The notes: generated by a model from the letters alone, not told the origin. A DNA stretch of 64,000 nt from Ulota crispa (GCA_963920765.1 OY987243.1:34781060-34845059), one strand, 5' to 3'; counted from the stretch's first letter, positions 24,945-37,030 are shown. A program made the numbers and translations.

Positions 24945-25650
24945 ACCCCTAAGGGACTTGATCCATTTTGAAATGGTCAATCTTCATATCTAAGTTAAAT
25001 TTTGCCTTTGAAAGTGTGTTCAAACAAAAAAAATTATATTTGTATTGCTTAAAACTATGAATGGTATATCACAGCAAAAAAATGTCAATTTGTTTCATTA
25101 AAAAATGTAATTTTTATTAAAAGAAATTCAAAAAATGAACATAAACAAGTTAGAATAGCTAAAGAGATCCCCATTATTTGATATTTTTTCAAGAAGTGCA
25201 AGCAGCATTAAATAATAGTGAGTAAAAAATTCAATTAGTTATTTATTTTTGGGCACCCAAAACAGCCACAACATAGATTTCAAAGTGAAATTTGACAGTC
25301 ACACCAAGTTGAACCTCATATTTAATTAACATGTAAAAGTTTGAATTTTTTTTGTTGGCAGACACATTCATTTAATATTTATGTTATTTTTTTTAATAAA
25401 TTTGATGAAATGTATGAATGATTGTGATATATTAAAACTAACTATGGAAATGAAATAATATCAGTTGGATTATATGTTAAAAAAAAAGCTGCAATTTGTA
25501 CTATAAATGAATAGTAGAATGAGAAACATAGTTTTGTAGTTTAAATTTAAAATAAATTTAAAGAGTAGAAAATATGAATGAAAAACACACCATATTGTGT
25601 TATTTGGATTCTAAAACTTGGAGCTTTCAATGGTTGTAATGCTTTCAAGT
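24945..25650 (+). repeat. Left arm of a distant 0.7 kb inverted repeat
   Basis: Matches the reverse complement of 31821-32520 along its whole length. Shared blocks include TTGATCCATTTTGAAATGGT at the outer end and GGATTCTAAAACTTGGAGCT at the inner end, with many small differences between them. The pair encloses the satellite, copy C and the 31 kb minisatellite. Confidence 0.75.
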
Positions 25651-27385
25651 CTTTGCTTCTATTAAAAACATATCTATAATCCCTAAATTGTAACCATTAT
25701 TAAATGATTTGGTCTAATCTATCCAAATTCAGATATGCCTCTTTGCTTTTTAAAGCTGGCTTTATGTACTTGTGGCTTATACTTGTTGATTAGATTAATA
25801 CAATCTAATCTAATATTTAATTATCTCTTTGTTTCCTTTCAAAACATAGCTACCCAAACCCTAAACCCTAAACCATTACTATTTGATTTGGTCTAATCTA
25901 TCCAATTTAGATTTGCCTTGTTGATTTCTTTTAAAAGGCTAGCTCAACATACTCATGTCATACAACAATAATTATTTGGATTAGTACAATCTATCCAAAT
26001 TTAGATTTGCCTCTTTGCTTTTTAAAGGCAGCTCTAAGTACATGTGGCTTATACTTAGTAATTGGATTAATTTAGTCTAATGTAATTTAAGTTTGCCTCT
26101 TCCCTTTAGAAACATGACTTTGCAAACTCCAAACACTCAACCATTATTAAATGACTTGGTCTAATCTATCCAAATTCAGATATGCTTCTTTGCTTTTTAA
26201 AGTTGGTTGTATGTACTTGTGGCTTATACATGTTGATTGGATCAATACAATCTAATCTAATATTTAACTGCCTCTTTGCTTCCTTTCAAAACATAGCTAC
26301 CCAAACCCTAAACCCTAAACCATCTCTATTTGATTTGGTCTACTCTATCCAATTTAGATTTGCCTTGTTGATTTCTTTTAAAAGGCTAGCTCTACATACT
26401 CATGTCATACAACAATAATTATTTGGATTGGTCTAATCTATCCAAATTTAGATTTGATTATTTGCTTTTTAAAGCTGGCTCTATGTGCTTGTGGCTTATA
26501 CATGTTGATTGGATTAATATAATCTAGTCAAGTTTTTAATTGCCTCTTTGCTTCCTTTCAAAACATAACTACCTAATCCCTAATTCCTAAACCTTCACTA
26601 TTTGATTTGGTCTAATCTATCCAAATTTAGATTTTCTTGTTGATTTCTTTTGAAAGGCTAACTCTACATATGCATGTCACATAACAATATTTATTTGGAT
26701 TAGTATGATCTATCCAAATTTAGATTTGTCTCTTTGCTTTTTAAAGTTGGCTGTATGTACTTGTGGCTTATACATGTCATTTGGATCAATATAATATAAT
26801 CTAATTTTTAATTGCCTCTTTGCCTCCTTTCAAAACATAGCTACCAGCCAAACCCTAAATCCTAAACCAATCTACTATTTGATTTGGTCAAATCTATCCA
26901 AACTTAGATTTGCTTGTTGATTTCTTTTGATAGGCTAGCTCTACATACACATGTCATATAATAGTAATTATTTGGATTAGTATAATCTATCCAAATTCAA
27001 ATATGCCCTCTTTGTTTTTTAAAGCTAGCTCTATATACATGTGGCTTATCCTTGTTATTTGGATTAATTTTGTCTAATGTAATTTAAGTTTGCCTCTTTT
27101 TGTCCATTAAAAGCATAGCTCTACAAAGCCTAAATCCTAAGCCATTATTAATTGGATTGGTCTAATATATCCAAGTTTAGATTTGACTCTTTGCTTCCAT
27201 TAAAAACATAGCTTTACATACTTATGTTATATAACCATTATTAATTGAATTGGTATAATATATCTAAATTTGGATTTGTGTCGTTGTATTTTAAAGTAGG
27301 CTTGATGTACCTATGGCTTGTAGTTGTTAGTTGCATTAGTATAATCTAATGTAGCTTAGATTTGCCTTCACAAAACAATGAAATG
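25640..27385. repeat. Higher-order satellite, about 90 bp monomer, 270 bp unit
   Basis: The recurring monomer contains a TTGGATTAGTCTAATCTATC-like head, CCAAATTTAGATTTGCC, then a CTTTTTAAAGCTGGCT-like tail. Three monomer types alternate: one with GTGGCTTATAC, one with CAAAACATAGCTACCCAAAC, one with GGCTAGCTCTACATACTC. The GTGGCTTATAC type recurs at about 25743, 26013, 26188, 26461, 26727, 27012 and 27290, i.e. usually every 265-285 bp with one short interval. Two units carry plant telomere-like AAACCCTAAACCCTAAACC (25855, 26303). No coding capacity. Confidence 0.8.
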
Positions 27386-27649
27386 ATTGTAATAGTTAAT
27401 ACACATTTGGATTGTTGAAGCAAAATGTCAAATTTTCATATTAATGGCGTTGTTTTAGCTTAAGAGGTCTTAATGAGTTAGTACTCAATAGTGAGTAGCC
27501 GCAACCATTACTTATCTACTAATTTAGGCAGTACGCTATATCTTACTCTTGATTCCAATTAAAGCACCAGTCCCAACGTACGTTGTGCAAAATCGTAGTT
27601 GCAGCTGAGTGTGCTTCACACACGAGTTGTCTGTTGGTCTCACACAAGT

Positions 27650-27863
27650 TGTTGTGTTGTGTTCTTGCCCTCAATTGCTTTTGCCTCTCTGTACAATCTT
27701 CCACCTCTTGATTTCTTGAGTATTGGTACCTTTTGAGGTTCTTTTTTTTAAAATTTGTTGTGTTGTGTTCTTGCCTTTAGTTGCTTTTGCTTGTTTGCGT
27801 AGTCTTCCACCTCTTGTTTTCTTGAGTATTGGTACCTTCTGAGGTTCTGTTTTCTAAAATTTG
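27650..27863 (+). repeat. Tandem duplication of about 107 bp upstream of copy C
   Basis: Two adjacent copies share GTTGTGTTGTGTTCTTGCC, then TTCCACCTCTTG and TCTTGAGTATTGGTACCTT. The second ends about 20 bp before the start codon of copy C, so the promoter or leader is duplicated. Confidence 0.8.
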
Positions 27864-27885
27864 TAGCTTGTACTTGTTAGGAACA

Positions 27886-29448
27886 ATGCATCCAAAGCTA
27901 GAGGCAGTGTAGAAGCAAAAGCAAAGGAAGCAGAAAGTCAGAGGGGGCAAGCCCCCTCTCCCTAAAAAGCACTGCAAGGGGGTCGCGATTTTAGATTCAG
28001 ATTCTAGCAATGAAAATGCAGAAGCAGGTCTAGCTCTAGAGCACTGTGAATTAGAATCTCATGAACCTGCTATTGAAGAGCCTGCAAGTGTGTATGATGT
28101 AGGAAAGTTGGAGTTCAATGCACCATTTGACTTGTCGGGTATTCCAGCGGGCTTGCGCGAGAGCATGCTTGCGGCAACACCTGTTCTTCAAGGCCGCAAT
28201 GCGGAATATGACAATGCATTCTTCCGTGATAAGGTGGGCCTCTGCAACCAGGGACCACTAGTAGATGACGTTGCGAAGGTGTACCCCGTGATTTAGGAGG
28301 ACAACATTAAGAAGATCTAGAAGCAAGGAGGGCAGCTAAACAAATTTGAGATTGCAAATTGCATAGACAAGGAGCAAGTCCGGATTTTTTTGCAGCACAA
28401 CTTCCTAGTTTATGGATACAGCCCAGACAATGCATATTTTCCAATGCAATTCTTGAAGGCTGCTTTTGCAACATTTGTGCATGGCAACAATGTTAATTGG
28501 GTTGCAGAAGCACAAGGATGTTGTGCAAAGCGCCTTGCTTCTCCTACAAGGAATCCTTGAAAACTCGGACCTATTGCATTGCGTTGACAGATGGAGTGTT
28601 TGTGAGAGTTGATGGCAAAAAAGGCAACTAGAAGCCCGGCGCGTCGGAGGGTGCCTTGAAATGTTATAGCAGTAGAGAGAGAAGTGGATGTTGCAAAGGC
28701 GGCCGAGGCCTCCGCGGCAAACGCACTTGAAGCACTGAAGAAGAAGAGTGCGGATGCGATGGGGGTGATGGATGCAAGCTCAAATGAAGATATGGCAAAG
28801 CTTGAATCGGAGCTGAACGCAGTTACTTTGGAGCAGAAATGGCTATTTTGCACAGGGAAGCTGACAGAGTATAAGGTGCATGATGAAGTAGTGCAAAATG
28901 TTTCACAAAAGCTAACAAACACGCAGGAGGCACAGATGTTGGCGCGTGCAATTGTAAGGGAGCTTCAGAAAGGGCCCCTCAATGAAGCGATAAGTGATCA
29001 CAACCAGACCAAGGAGGAGGTTGCCGTCGCAGAGGCAGCCCTCTTGAAGGCAAAGCAAGAAAACATGGTTTTGCATCTGCGCTCATTTTTTGAATTCCCT
29101 ATTGGCAAATCTGTATTGGTGATTGAATTCATTGTAAATGAAGTTTGCCCATTTTGCTACAAAGGGTTCATAGCAAAAGCAGCAGTCTTGGATTCATGTG
29201 GTTATCTCTTCCACAACACATGTGTAGGAGAGATGATTGACTCCAATAATGAATTTTGCAATATGTACTCTTCCTATCTTGATTTGGCGTGGGTGGCACA
29301 ATGGAATGGCAAACTTGACAAGTATCAGGAGAGAGAAGCTGAAGTCATTGTTGATAAGCTGAAGAATATTGGTGCAATTGGAGCTAATGTTGCAGCCACG
29401 GCGGATGCACGTAAATCCAAACCCGTTTGCCTCAACTTCCAATTTTAA
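27886..29448 (+). pseudogene. RING-like coiled-coil protein, copy C (broken)
   Basis: Starts ATG 27886 ('MHPKLEAV', like copy B) and keeps one reading frame throughout with no frameshift, but carries stops at 27910, 28294, 28318, 28558, 28585, 28603 and 28657. The N-terminal domain has 'IPAGLRESMLAATPVL', 'YDNAFFRDKVGLCNQG', 'VAKVYPVI', 'VYGYSPDNAYF' and 'FVHGNNVNWVAEAQG'. The region from 28660 to 29448 is open: an Ala-rich coiled coil, then the finger VCPFCYKGF...SCGYLFHNTCVGEM (29145-29240), and 'VAQWNGKLDKYQEREAEV'. The second zinc-binding Cys pair seen as CPMC in copy B is CNMY here. The 254-codon open 3' half could still be translated from an internal ATG at 28684, though I have no evidence that it is. 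The copy is enclosed by the inverted arms at 24945 and 31821. Confidence 0.6.
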
Positions 29449-31160
29449 GCCAATGAAGGTGATCTAGTCGTGTCGCCTGATGCAGTGTCCCCTGCTGCAG
29501 CAAGCAACGTACCCCATGGAAAAAACATTTGCTATAGAGCATGCATTGGTAGAGAGTACATACTAGTGTCATCCAATTTGATTGAACTAAGTCTGAGCAT
29601 GTTACTCCAACAACAGTGCTGAAAACTATTGCTAGAGTTTGTTGAATGCAACCTCAACTAAGATTCATTTCTTCCTTGCGTCAGCATCCTCATTTGTCTT
29701 AGTTCTATAGTATGTGTCTTTGCTTGAATGTTCTTGCAGACATAATGTTGATCTTCACTCTTGTTACAGACTTTATTATTGGCTCCTAAACCTACTTCAT
29801 TGTAAATGTACACTATGGTGCACTTCATTGTGAATATGCACGTTGCAAATAAAAGATTGAAGAATTTTTGAAATTTTTTATCTTCTCTAGAAAATAGTAT
29901 GCATGCTAAATGCAATGGCGTTTGAATTATATGAATTGCTATAAAAGTGAAATTTCAATAAGCAATTGAAGTTCATGTGGGGACTACTTAAGCACTTGTA
30001 CGCATGTTGTTCATAAAGCATGAAAAATTTCAATATGACAACATGTATTTCATTCAAAATAAAATGTTAATAGGCTAGAGCAGGACTGCAATGTAGCTTG
30101 GTGCATATTTAGAAACTTAAAAGAAGGTTGCAAATATATTCCTTTGTGCAACAAACAAAAATTATTATGTGGTATGTAGTATTCTGTAAAAAGGACCCTA
30201 ACTTAAAAACCCAGGGTTTATTAGTTAGTTTCACATTCTTGAACATATCATAAAGTCTCTAAAATTCTAATACCCCCTTTAATCCCTCAATTCCAAAGAT
30301 GCTCTAGCATTTTAGTATGAAACCAAGGTGTTACAGAAATTTGAAACTCTAAAAAGAAAGACATTTGGGGGGAAAGAGGAAAAAGGTGGGAAATGGAGAG
30401 AAATGGAGGATATAAAAGGAAAGTAAAGAGAGACAGAAGGTGTATAAAACAAATAGCAGAAAGAAAGAACACACTAAACAAGAGAAATTGGACAAAACCT
30501 AGATAAGGCACACTTGTTACAACATTGTGGTTAATACCTAAGTTTCAAATTTTCATTCAATTTTGTTCAATCTCTTTCGATTTTGTTGATTTAAAGTTTG
30601 CTAAAACTTTAATGTTTACAATTTTTTTTTTGTTGATTTTGGTTGTACTACAACCTTAATAAGTTTTTTTTGTACTAAGGTAGCAACACTTATAACTGTC
30701 AAACTAAGGGTTTTGAACATGATGATTATTAAGAAAAATCTAGCAAATTATAGGTTCCTATTAGCAAGACTAATGTGATGAGTTTGCACTTTCAAATGTA
30801 TTATTTGGATAATGTGAGAATAAGTTGTGGATTTTTATAAAGCGGACTACAATTGCACCTAATACCAACACTATGGTTTCATGTTCACATGTTGTACATC
30901 CTTGTACTTACATCTATTCACTTCCACAGATTTGCAAAGATTTTTGAGGTGGTGTTTATGGAGACAGTCGCACTTACTTGGTGTTGCTACCTTATACTAT
31001 CATATTAGCTCAAAAAATTTGTTGAATATTGTGTGTTTTTGGAGATCTAAGCAACAACCGTAAGAAATCTATATTAAAATGAACTATTGCCAGCTACCAC
31101 ACACTGTTCACTATTATAACTTTTTTTGTGTTTTTATTTTGTAAATTAAATTTTGAAATG
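29449..31160. other. 3' flank of copy C and AT-rich spacer
   Basis: The part near 29960-30010 (TTCATGTGGGGACTACTTAA) is matched at 32540-32580 beyond the right inverted arm. A purine-rich patch lies at 30345-30450. I see no gene. Confidence 0.35.
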
Positions 31161-31164
31161 CAAA

Positions 31165-31790
31165 AGTAAAGTAGAGGATAGGATGTGATATTAAAAGGAG
31201 TAAGACATGATATTAAAGAGGGTAGGATGTGATATTAAAGAGGTCAAGATGTGATATTCCGGAGGTCAACTATGGTATTACAAAGGTTACTATGATTGCA
31301 TATACAATATCACACAAAGTCAAAACGTGATATCAAAGAGGTTAGGGTGTGATATTACAAAGGTCAAATGTGATATTACAAAGTTCACTATGATTGTATC
31401 CGTAATATCATAGAGAATAGAAATGTGATGTTAAAGAGGGTAGGATGTGATATTACAAAGGTCAAATGTGATATTAAAGAAGTCAAGATGTGATATTGTA
31501 GATGTCAATTGTGATATTACAAAGGTCACTATGTTTGCATCTACAATATCACACAAAGTGGAAATGTGATATTAAAGAGGTTAAGGTGTGATATTACAAA
31601 GGTCAAATGTGATATTACAAAGGTTAAATGTGAAATTACAAAAGTCACTATGAATCTATGCCTTGTATCCGTAATATTACAGAGAATGGAGATGTGATGT
31701 TTAAGAGGTTAGGACTTAGGATGTCATATTAAAGAAGGTAGGATGTGAAATTAAAAAATGTAGGATGTGATATTAAAGAGGTCAAAGAAC
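31165..31790. repeat. Minisatellite built on GATGTGATATTAAAGAGGTC
   Basis: About 20-25 imperfect units of 18-27 bp, of forms like AGGTCAAATGTGATATTACA and GAGGTTAGGATGTGATATTA. Longer units containing CACTATGATTGCATCTACAA recur about every 110-130 bp, giving a second level of periodicity. Confidence 0.8.
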
Positions 31791-31820
31791 TCTTTCGCAA
31801 TTTTACATTTTTCTAAATTT

Positions 31821-32520
31821 GAAAGAGTTATTGCCAATGAAAGCTCCAAGTTTTAGAATCCAAATAACACAATATGGAATGTTTTTAATTCATGTTTTCT
31901 ACTCTTTAAATTCCTTTTAAATTTAAACTACAATACTATGTTTCTCATTCTACCATTCATTTATGGTAGGAATTACAGATTTTTTTTAGTATATATTCCA
32001 ATTGATATGATTTTATTTCACATTTAGTTTTAAAATATCACAATAATTTGAGATTTCTATCAAATTTATCAAGAAAAATAACATAAATATAAAACAAATG
32101 TGTCTGCCAACAAAAAATATAAAACTTTTATATGTTAATTAAATATAAGGATAAACTTGGTTTGATAGTCAAATTTCACTTTGAAATCTTTGTTGTGGCT
32201 GTTTTGGGTGCAAAATAAAATAAAATCACCAATTGAATTTTTTTCTCACTAATCTTTAATATTGCTTGTACCTCTTGAAAAAAGTTCAAGTAATTGGGAT
32301 TCTTTGTGCTGTTTTTACTTATTTATGCTCCTTTTTTGAAATTTTTTATGACAATTACATTTTTTCATGAAACAAATTGAAATTTCTTGCAATGATAAAT
32401 CATTCATAGTCTCAAGCAATAAAAATACAAAATTGTTGTTTGAACACACTTTAAAAGGCAAAATTTAGCTTAGACATGAAGATTGACCATTTCAAAATGG
32501 ATCAAACCGTTTAGGGCCTA
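31821..32520 (-). repeat. Right arm of the distant 0.7 kb inverted repeat
   Basis: Reverse-complement copy of 24945-25650, from CCAATGAAAGCTCCAAG at the inner end to GATCAAACCGTTTAGGGCC at the outer end. Moderately diverged, with small indels. Confidence 0.75.
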
Positions 32521-32646
32521 CAATTTCTAAAGAGCAATCATAATTCATGTGGGGTCTGCTTAAGCACATGTACATATGCTTCACACTGTCTAGGCAAGTG
32601 TTATCAAAATTTTCATTTTAATTCTCATTATACAACAATAACTAAA

Positions 32647-33062
32647 GGGAATCAATATGGGGATACCGGAGGATTGATATATGCACACAAGAGTAAATTT
32701 TAGAATTTTACCATTAAAAAGACGAGTTTGAAAATTTTGAATTCAAATTTGGACTTAGAAACTTTGATTTAGTCTAGAACCATAAAAAAGGTTACAATTC
32801 AATGACACCCAATGAAAAAGCTTAGCTAGGAGGAAAAATATTACTTTTACTTTTGTTTGTAAAAAAAGCTAAGGTTTTTCATTGGATGTTGTTCAATTGT
32901 AACCTGAGCCTCTATAAGTGTAGGGCTGGCTAAGTTAAAATCTCTAAGTCCAAATCTAAATTCAAAATTTTCAAATTCAGCCTTTTAACCCTACAAATCT
33001 AAAATTACCTCTCCAGGGGGGTGTGTATATATCAAACTTCCGGTGTCCCCATATCAGTTCCC
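32647..33062. mobile_element. hAT-like MITE with 8 bp target duplication
   Basis: Termini are inverted (GGGAATCAATATGGGGATAC on the left, the complement of GTGTCCCCATATCAGTTCCC on the right) and the whole 416 bp folds into a hairpin. The octamer TAACTAAA directly flanks both sides (32639-32646 and 33063-33070). An 8 bp target duplication is typical of hAT elements. A relative lies at 52470-52870, sharing the inner blocks CTAGAACCATAAAAAAGGTT-like and ACACCCAATGAAAAAGCTTA-like. No coding capacity. Confidence 0.82.
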
Positions 33063-33449
33063 TAACTAAATCCAAGATTATAGTAGTCACAATGGATGTG
33101 CAAATTAATGAAAGATAAATCTCATGCACATGCATTATCTAACAACATTCTAGGGAACTTTTTTGCAACACCTTAGCAATTTCGAAAGGTGCATTTACAA
33201 AATTGCCTTAATAAAAAAAGCATTTAATTCATGCTTCAAATAAAGTTCTGCAATGACAAATTGCCAAGGTGCAATAAAAATGTAATGTTGTTGTTCACTA
33301 CCTTTGTGATGTATGGTGTCAACTATGGAAAACACTCATCTATGAAAACAAAAATGAAACTACATAGCTTTGATGCTAAAGCATGACGTAACACCCTCAG
33401 CTTCTTCCAGCAAATTTAACACCCTAATTCAATTGTTTCTGGCAGGTTG

Positions 33450-35230
33450 TCTACGTGGGAACAATTTTGAATTGACAATCATGAACTAGCACATCACCAA
33501 TCTCTGTGAGTCTTTTACGCTGAGCATTTATCTGCAAAATAATAAACATGAGGTTAACTTTGATTTTGGTGTACAACATTGTAACTAATTCAATGTTGCT
33601 GCAGCAGACAACATTACACTCTCCAATGCGTACCTTTGTATCATGGTGGCCGGGCTATTGAATGACAAGGTTATACTCCTCTGGAAGAGAATATCTTGAT
33701 AAGATGATCAAAATCTAGTTTTGAATGTGTGATACAGGCCATGCTTGGCCCACCTCAATTGTTGGTAAAACAGTGTCTCCAAGTACCACTATTGTCTTCA
33801 CCATCTCCACTACAACAGCTTAATCAATAGCAATCCAAGTCTGCCCCTCTACGCATCTATATATAACATACTAGAAATTGACATATAGCATTTGACAACC
33901 CAGATGATACCAAAATCTCATGCTATTGTGGCTCACCACGCACTTTAGGACATCTAGTCCTTTTGCATACTTCACATCTCACCCAGAATCTATCAAGCTA
34001 CGAAGGAGTTTTGCTGAGGGATCATTAAAAATGTACATTGACTTTGTCTGTCGTATGCTATCTGCACAAGCAAACAAATCTACCATCACATGGATTGGCA
34101 TGAACCACTGGACATGGACTGCGCTGCTACTTGTCCCTGCTTTCATTGCGGCTGCAAAGTCTACGGCCAACTTTCTACAAAACAACTCTGAAGTATGCAT
34201 GTTAGGGAGAGGCTACTCAGAGTCTGTTAGTTCTGGTAAAGGTAGCATCTCCAGGTTGCCATACAGCTCATTCCCTGACGTAGGCCAGTAAACTGCTCGC
34301 AAATAAAAAGTTTCATCTTCCAACAATTCTTTGTATCCTCTTCCATTCGAGTTGCCTCGCCAACCTCATGATGCAATACAAAAATTACACCCAAAATTGA
34401 TGCTAAAAACACCCAATCTTCCCAATATGAAGCATACAAATAATTGCATGCCCTGGGCTTAGTAGCTAAAGTTTGTGGATTCAAACAAAGTTGCCAACTT
34501 TGGTATTTGTGCCGCATTAAAATGGAGTCCAATTTCATCACCACTTTCTCTCGAATAGTATTGTAACTCCAATGAAATTGCATGATCCTGGCCTTCCATG
34601 CACCAGCATTGCTTTTGTTGTCATACCTTCAAGAATCTCTTGCCCATGGACCAATTGACGCGGGTTTCAACGTCACCCAACTTCCAACCTCTAGGCGCAA
34701 TGAAATCCACTGACCTTCACCATCTTGATTGTTGAAGATAACAATTGATTACACCTCTGTTTGTGGCTGCCGACCTACTGCCATTGCAACAATAGATAAC
34801 AAGTGCTACAATGGGAAGCTAAATGCTGCTGAAGCAATGCAACTACGTCTTAGACATCCAGACTTTGGCGCAAAATGTTGAATGTTGTAAGCTTCTAGCT
34901 GATTGTACCGTGAACTTGTCTTGTCAATGTTTTTACCTGCGCATTATGTCATTATTGTTGTTGACACGGTTCCCCCTTCGAGTGCCATGGCTCCATAAAC
35001 TATGTAAACGTTAGATTACTATATTGATTTGCCAACGGCTTGCAGTATATCCCCTCAACTATCACAATACATAGTGTCCTCTATTTGGGACTTTTTAAAT
35101 TCCGAGCATTCAAAGGACCAGCAACCATTCTTCCACATACATGAGCCCAACATGCACACCATTGGACACACTCCTGGCCAAACCCCTCCCTCTTATTGCT
35201 GGCAACAAACGTTCTAGGGTTGAGAGGAGC
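33450..35230 (-). pseudogene. Degraded coding-like region, family not recognised
   Basis: Base composition is richer in G+C than the flanks and several minus-strand frames look like protein: 'NAGAWKARIMQFHWSYNT' then a 110-residue open frame (34583-34227) with 'YWEDWVFLASILGVIFVL', and before it 'GEGQWISLRLEVGSWVTL'. Frames at 34200-33979 and 35329-35081 may be further pieces. Stops and shifts separate them. I do not recognise the family. The composition and decay resemble the transposase and RING-like remnants, so it may be another part of such an element. Confidence 0.3.
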
Positions 35231-37030
35231 GTACCTTAGGAACACGCAGGGTGTCTCACTGCAATTGTATGTTGCTGAATAAAATTGTCTTCGGTCTTGA
35301 TCTTCACTTTTTAGATCTTCAGTCTTCATACTTCCGTTGGCTTATCGTGTAGCTAGCTCTAGAGATATGAGGGTCAAAGTAGAGATAAGAGCCCACTGGA
35401 TACGGGACGGGTAGATCGGGAGAGCAGACACGAGCTGCCGTCTGTATGACGGGATCCTAAATTCAAATTCACGATCTGCTAGTCAAAACTCTAGATCGTG
35501 AGAACAGAGCAAATCTCAACTATGTGGATGATCAATCTCACTTTGTCACCACGACAATAAATGGAGTTAAATTTGGTTTAATCCAAACTATCCGCAATAA
35601 GGTTTACAAAACAGAATAGAAATGAATTGACAAATGAGCCTCTAAAACTAGCTAGAAATAACAAAGCCACATCCCACACATACATAAAAAAGAAATCCAA
35701 AACATTCATTTTGAAATCTTCATATCTTTAAATCTTCAAGTCTTCATATCTTCAGATCTTTAAGTCTTCATGTCTTCAAGTTTTCATGTTTTAATAAAAA
35801 CAATGAAGAAAATCACAAATAACAAGTCCTAGAATGGTTGTGACTTTCAATCTAGTGCCACAGATGGCTCAAAGATTCAAATGCTAAGTTTAATAGCAAT
35901 TTGAAAAGCTCTTCTAATCTTCTAACATCCCTCTAAATTTCAAGTTAATCTAAGCTACTATTCAAAAGTTATGTAGGTTTAAAGTAGAAGCTCTTCTTCC
36001 TCTTTGCAAATTAAACACTGCCTCTATAATCCGCTATAATTTTTGTTCTACACATCACCCATAGAAACGTAATATCAATTTGAAAAGATGATACTACCGG
36101 TTATAACCAATAAAATTTTCACTTCAAAACAAAATTTGGTCCAAAAGTTTTAGTTAATCAAAGTGTGAATCTCAATTTTTTAGAGAGCACTCAAACCTCC
36201 TACTCTTATACACTATAACTTCTTCAATAAGACTCCAAATGGAATGATTGAAGACAATTCAAAAAGCTATAATAATAAACTATTACTCCTAAAATTTTGA
36301 AAAAAAAATTTCATGCTGTCCAAAAGTTGTAACTCTTCAAAGTTTTGGCCTTCTCATAACAAAAGGGCAGCCATCTCCATCCTTCACACCTCCATAACTT
36401 TCTTTTTCAAGCTTTAAATCTTAAGTTTAAAGACTTTCTTGAAAGTCAAGATTAAGATAAACACTCCCTTCAAATTTTGTTGCAAAGTGATATACAAATC
36501 ATAAGCTATGATTTGTTAAAATTTCAACATTTTTTCATAGTTTGGCTTTTTAATTACAAAATTCAAACACTCATAACTTTTGCATCACAATTTCAAATCA
36601 AACTTGCAAACTCATTTTGAAAAGTTGATTAAATAAAAAACAACTTCTTCATATTTCAATTCAAAATCATGTATATACCAAAAAATCTCTCATATCAAAG
36701 TTTTGAGATTTCTTCCTTCTTCTTATCAACACTCATATACTAACTTCCAACAATTAAGGAATCTTTTCTCTTTAATTTCAATCCTATTTAAGATAGAGAT
36801 GTGAGACATATCAGCTTATACTCCTCTCTATCTTAACCTCACCATAGATGCCAAACTCATTTTTCTTTTCACCATTTCTATTGACTTCTAAATCTTTAAT
36901 ATTTTTATTCAAACAAAGGCAAAATATATGGGCCTTCTAAAATATTTAGATAAACATGTAAAAATGATTAAATTACAAAATAAATACTACCATAAAGTGG
37001 CCACGTGCCTTTGCGGACATATAATAGCGT
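35231..37030. other. AT-rich non-genic stretch
   Basis: Includes a small tandem repeat (CTTCA(A/T)(A/G)TCTT-type units of about 9-18 bp, 35715-35795). No gene was recognised. Confidence 0.35.

Noticed and set aside
25855-26322. AAACCCTAAACCC motifs as a chromosome end
   Set aside because: Only two to three repeats occur, embedded in satellite monomers with sequence continuing on both sides. This is interstitial and not a telomere.
31165-31790. Regularly spaced repeats as a CRISPR array
   Set aside because: Repeats are imperfect, of variable spacing, and the DNA is clearly plant nuclear with spliced genes.
24945-32520. Arms as long terminal repeats of a retrotransposon
   Set aside because: The arms are inverted, not direct, and no reverse transcriptase, integrase or primer-binding site was seen between them.
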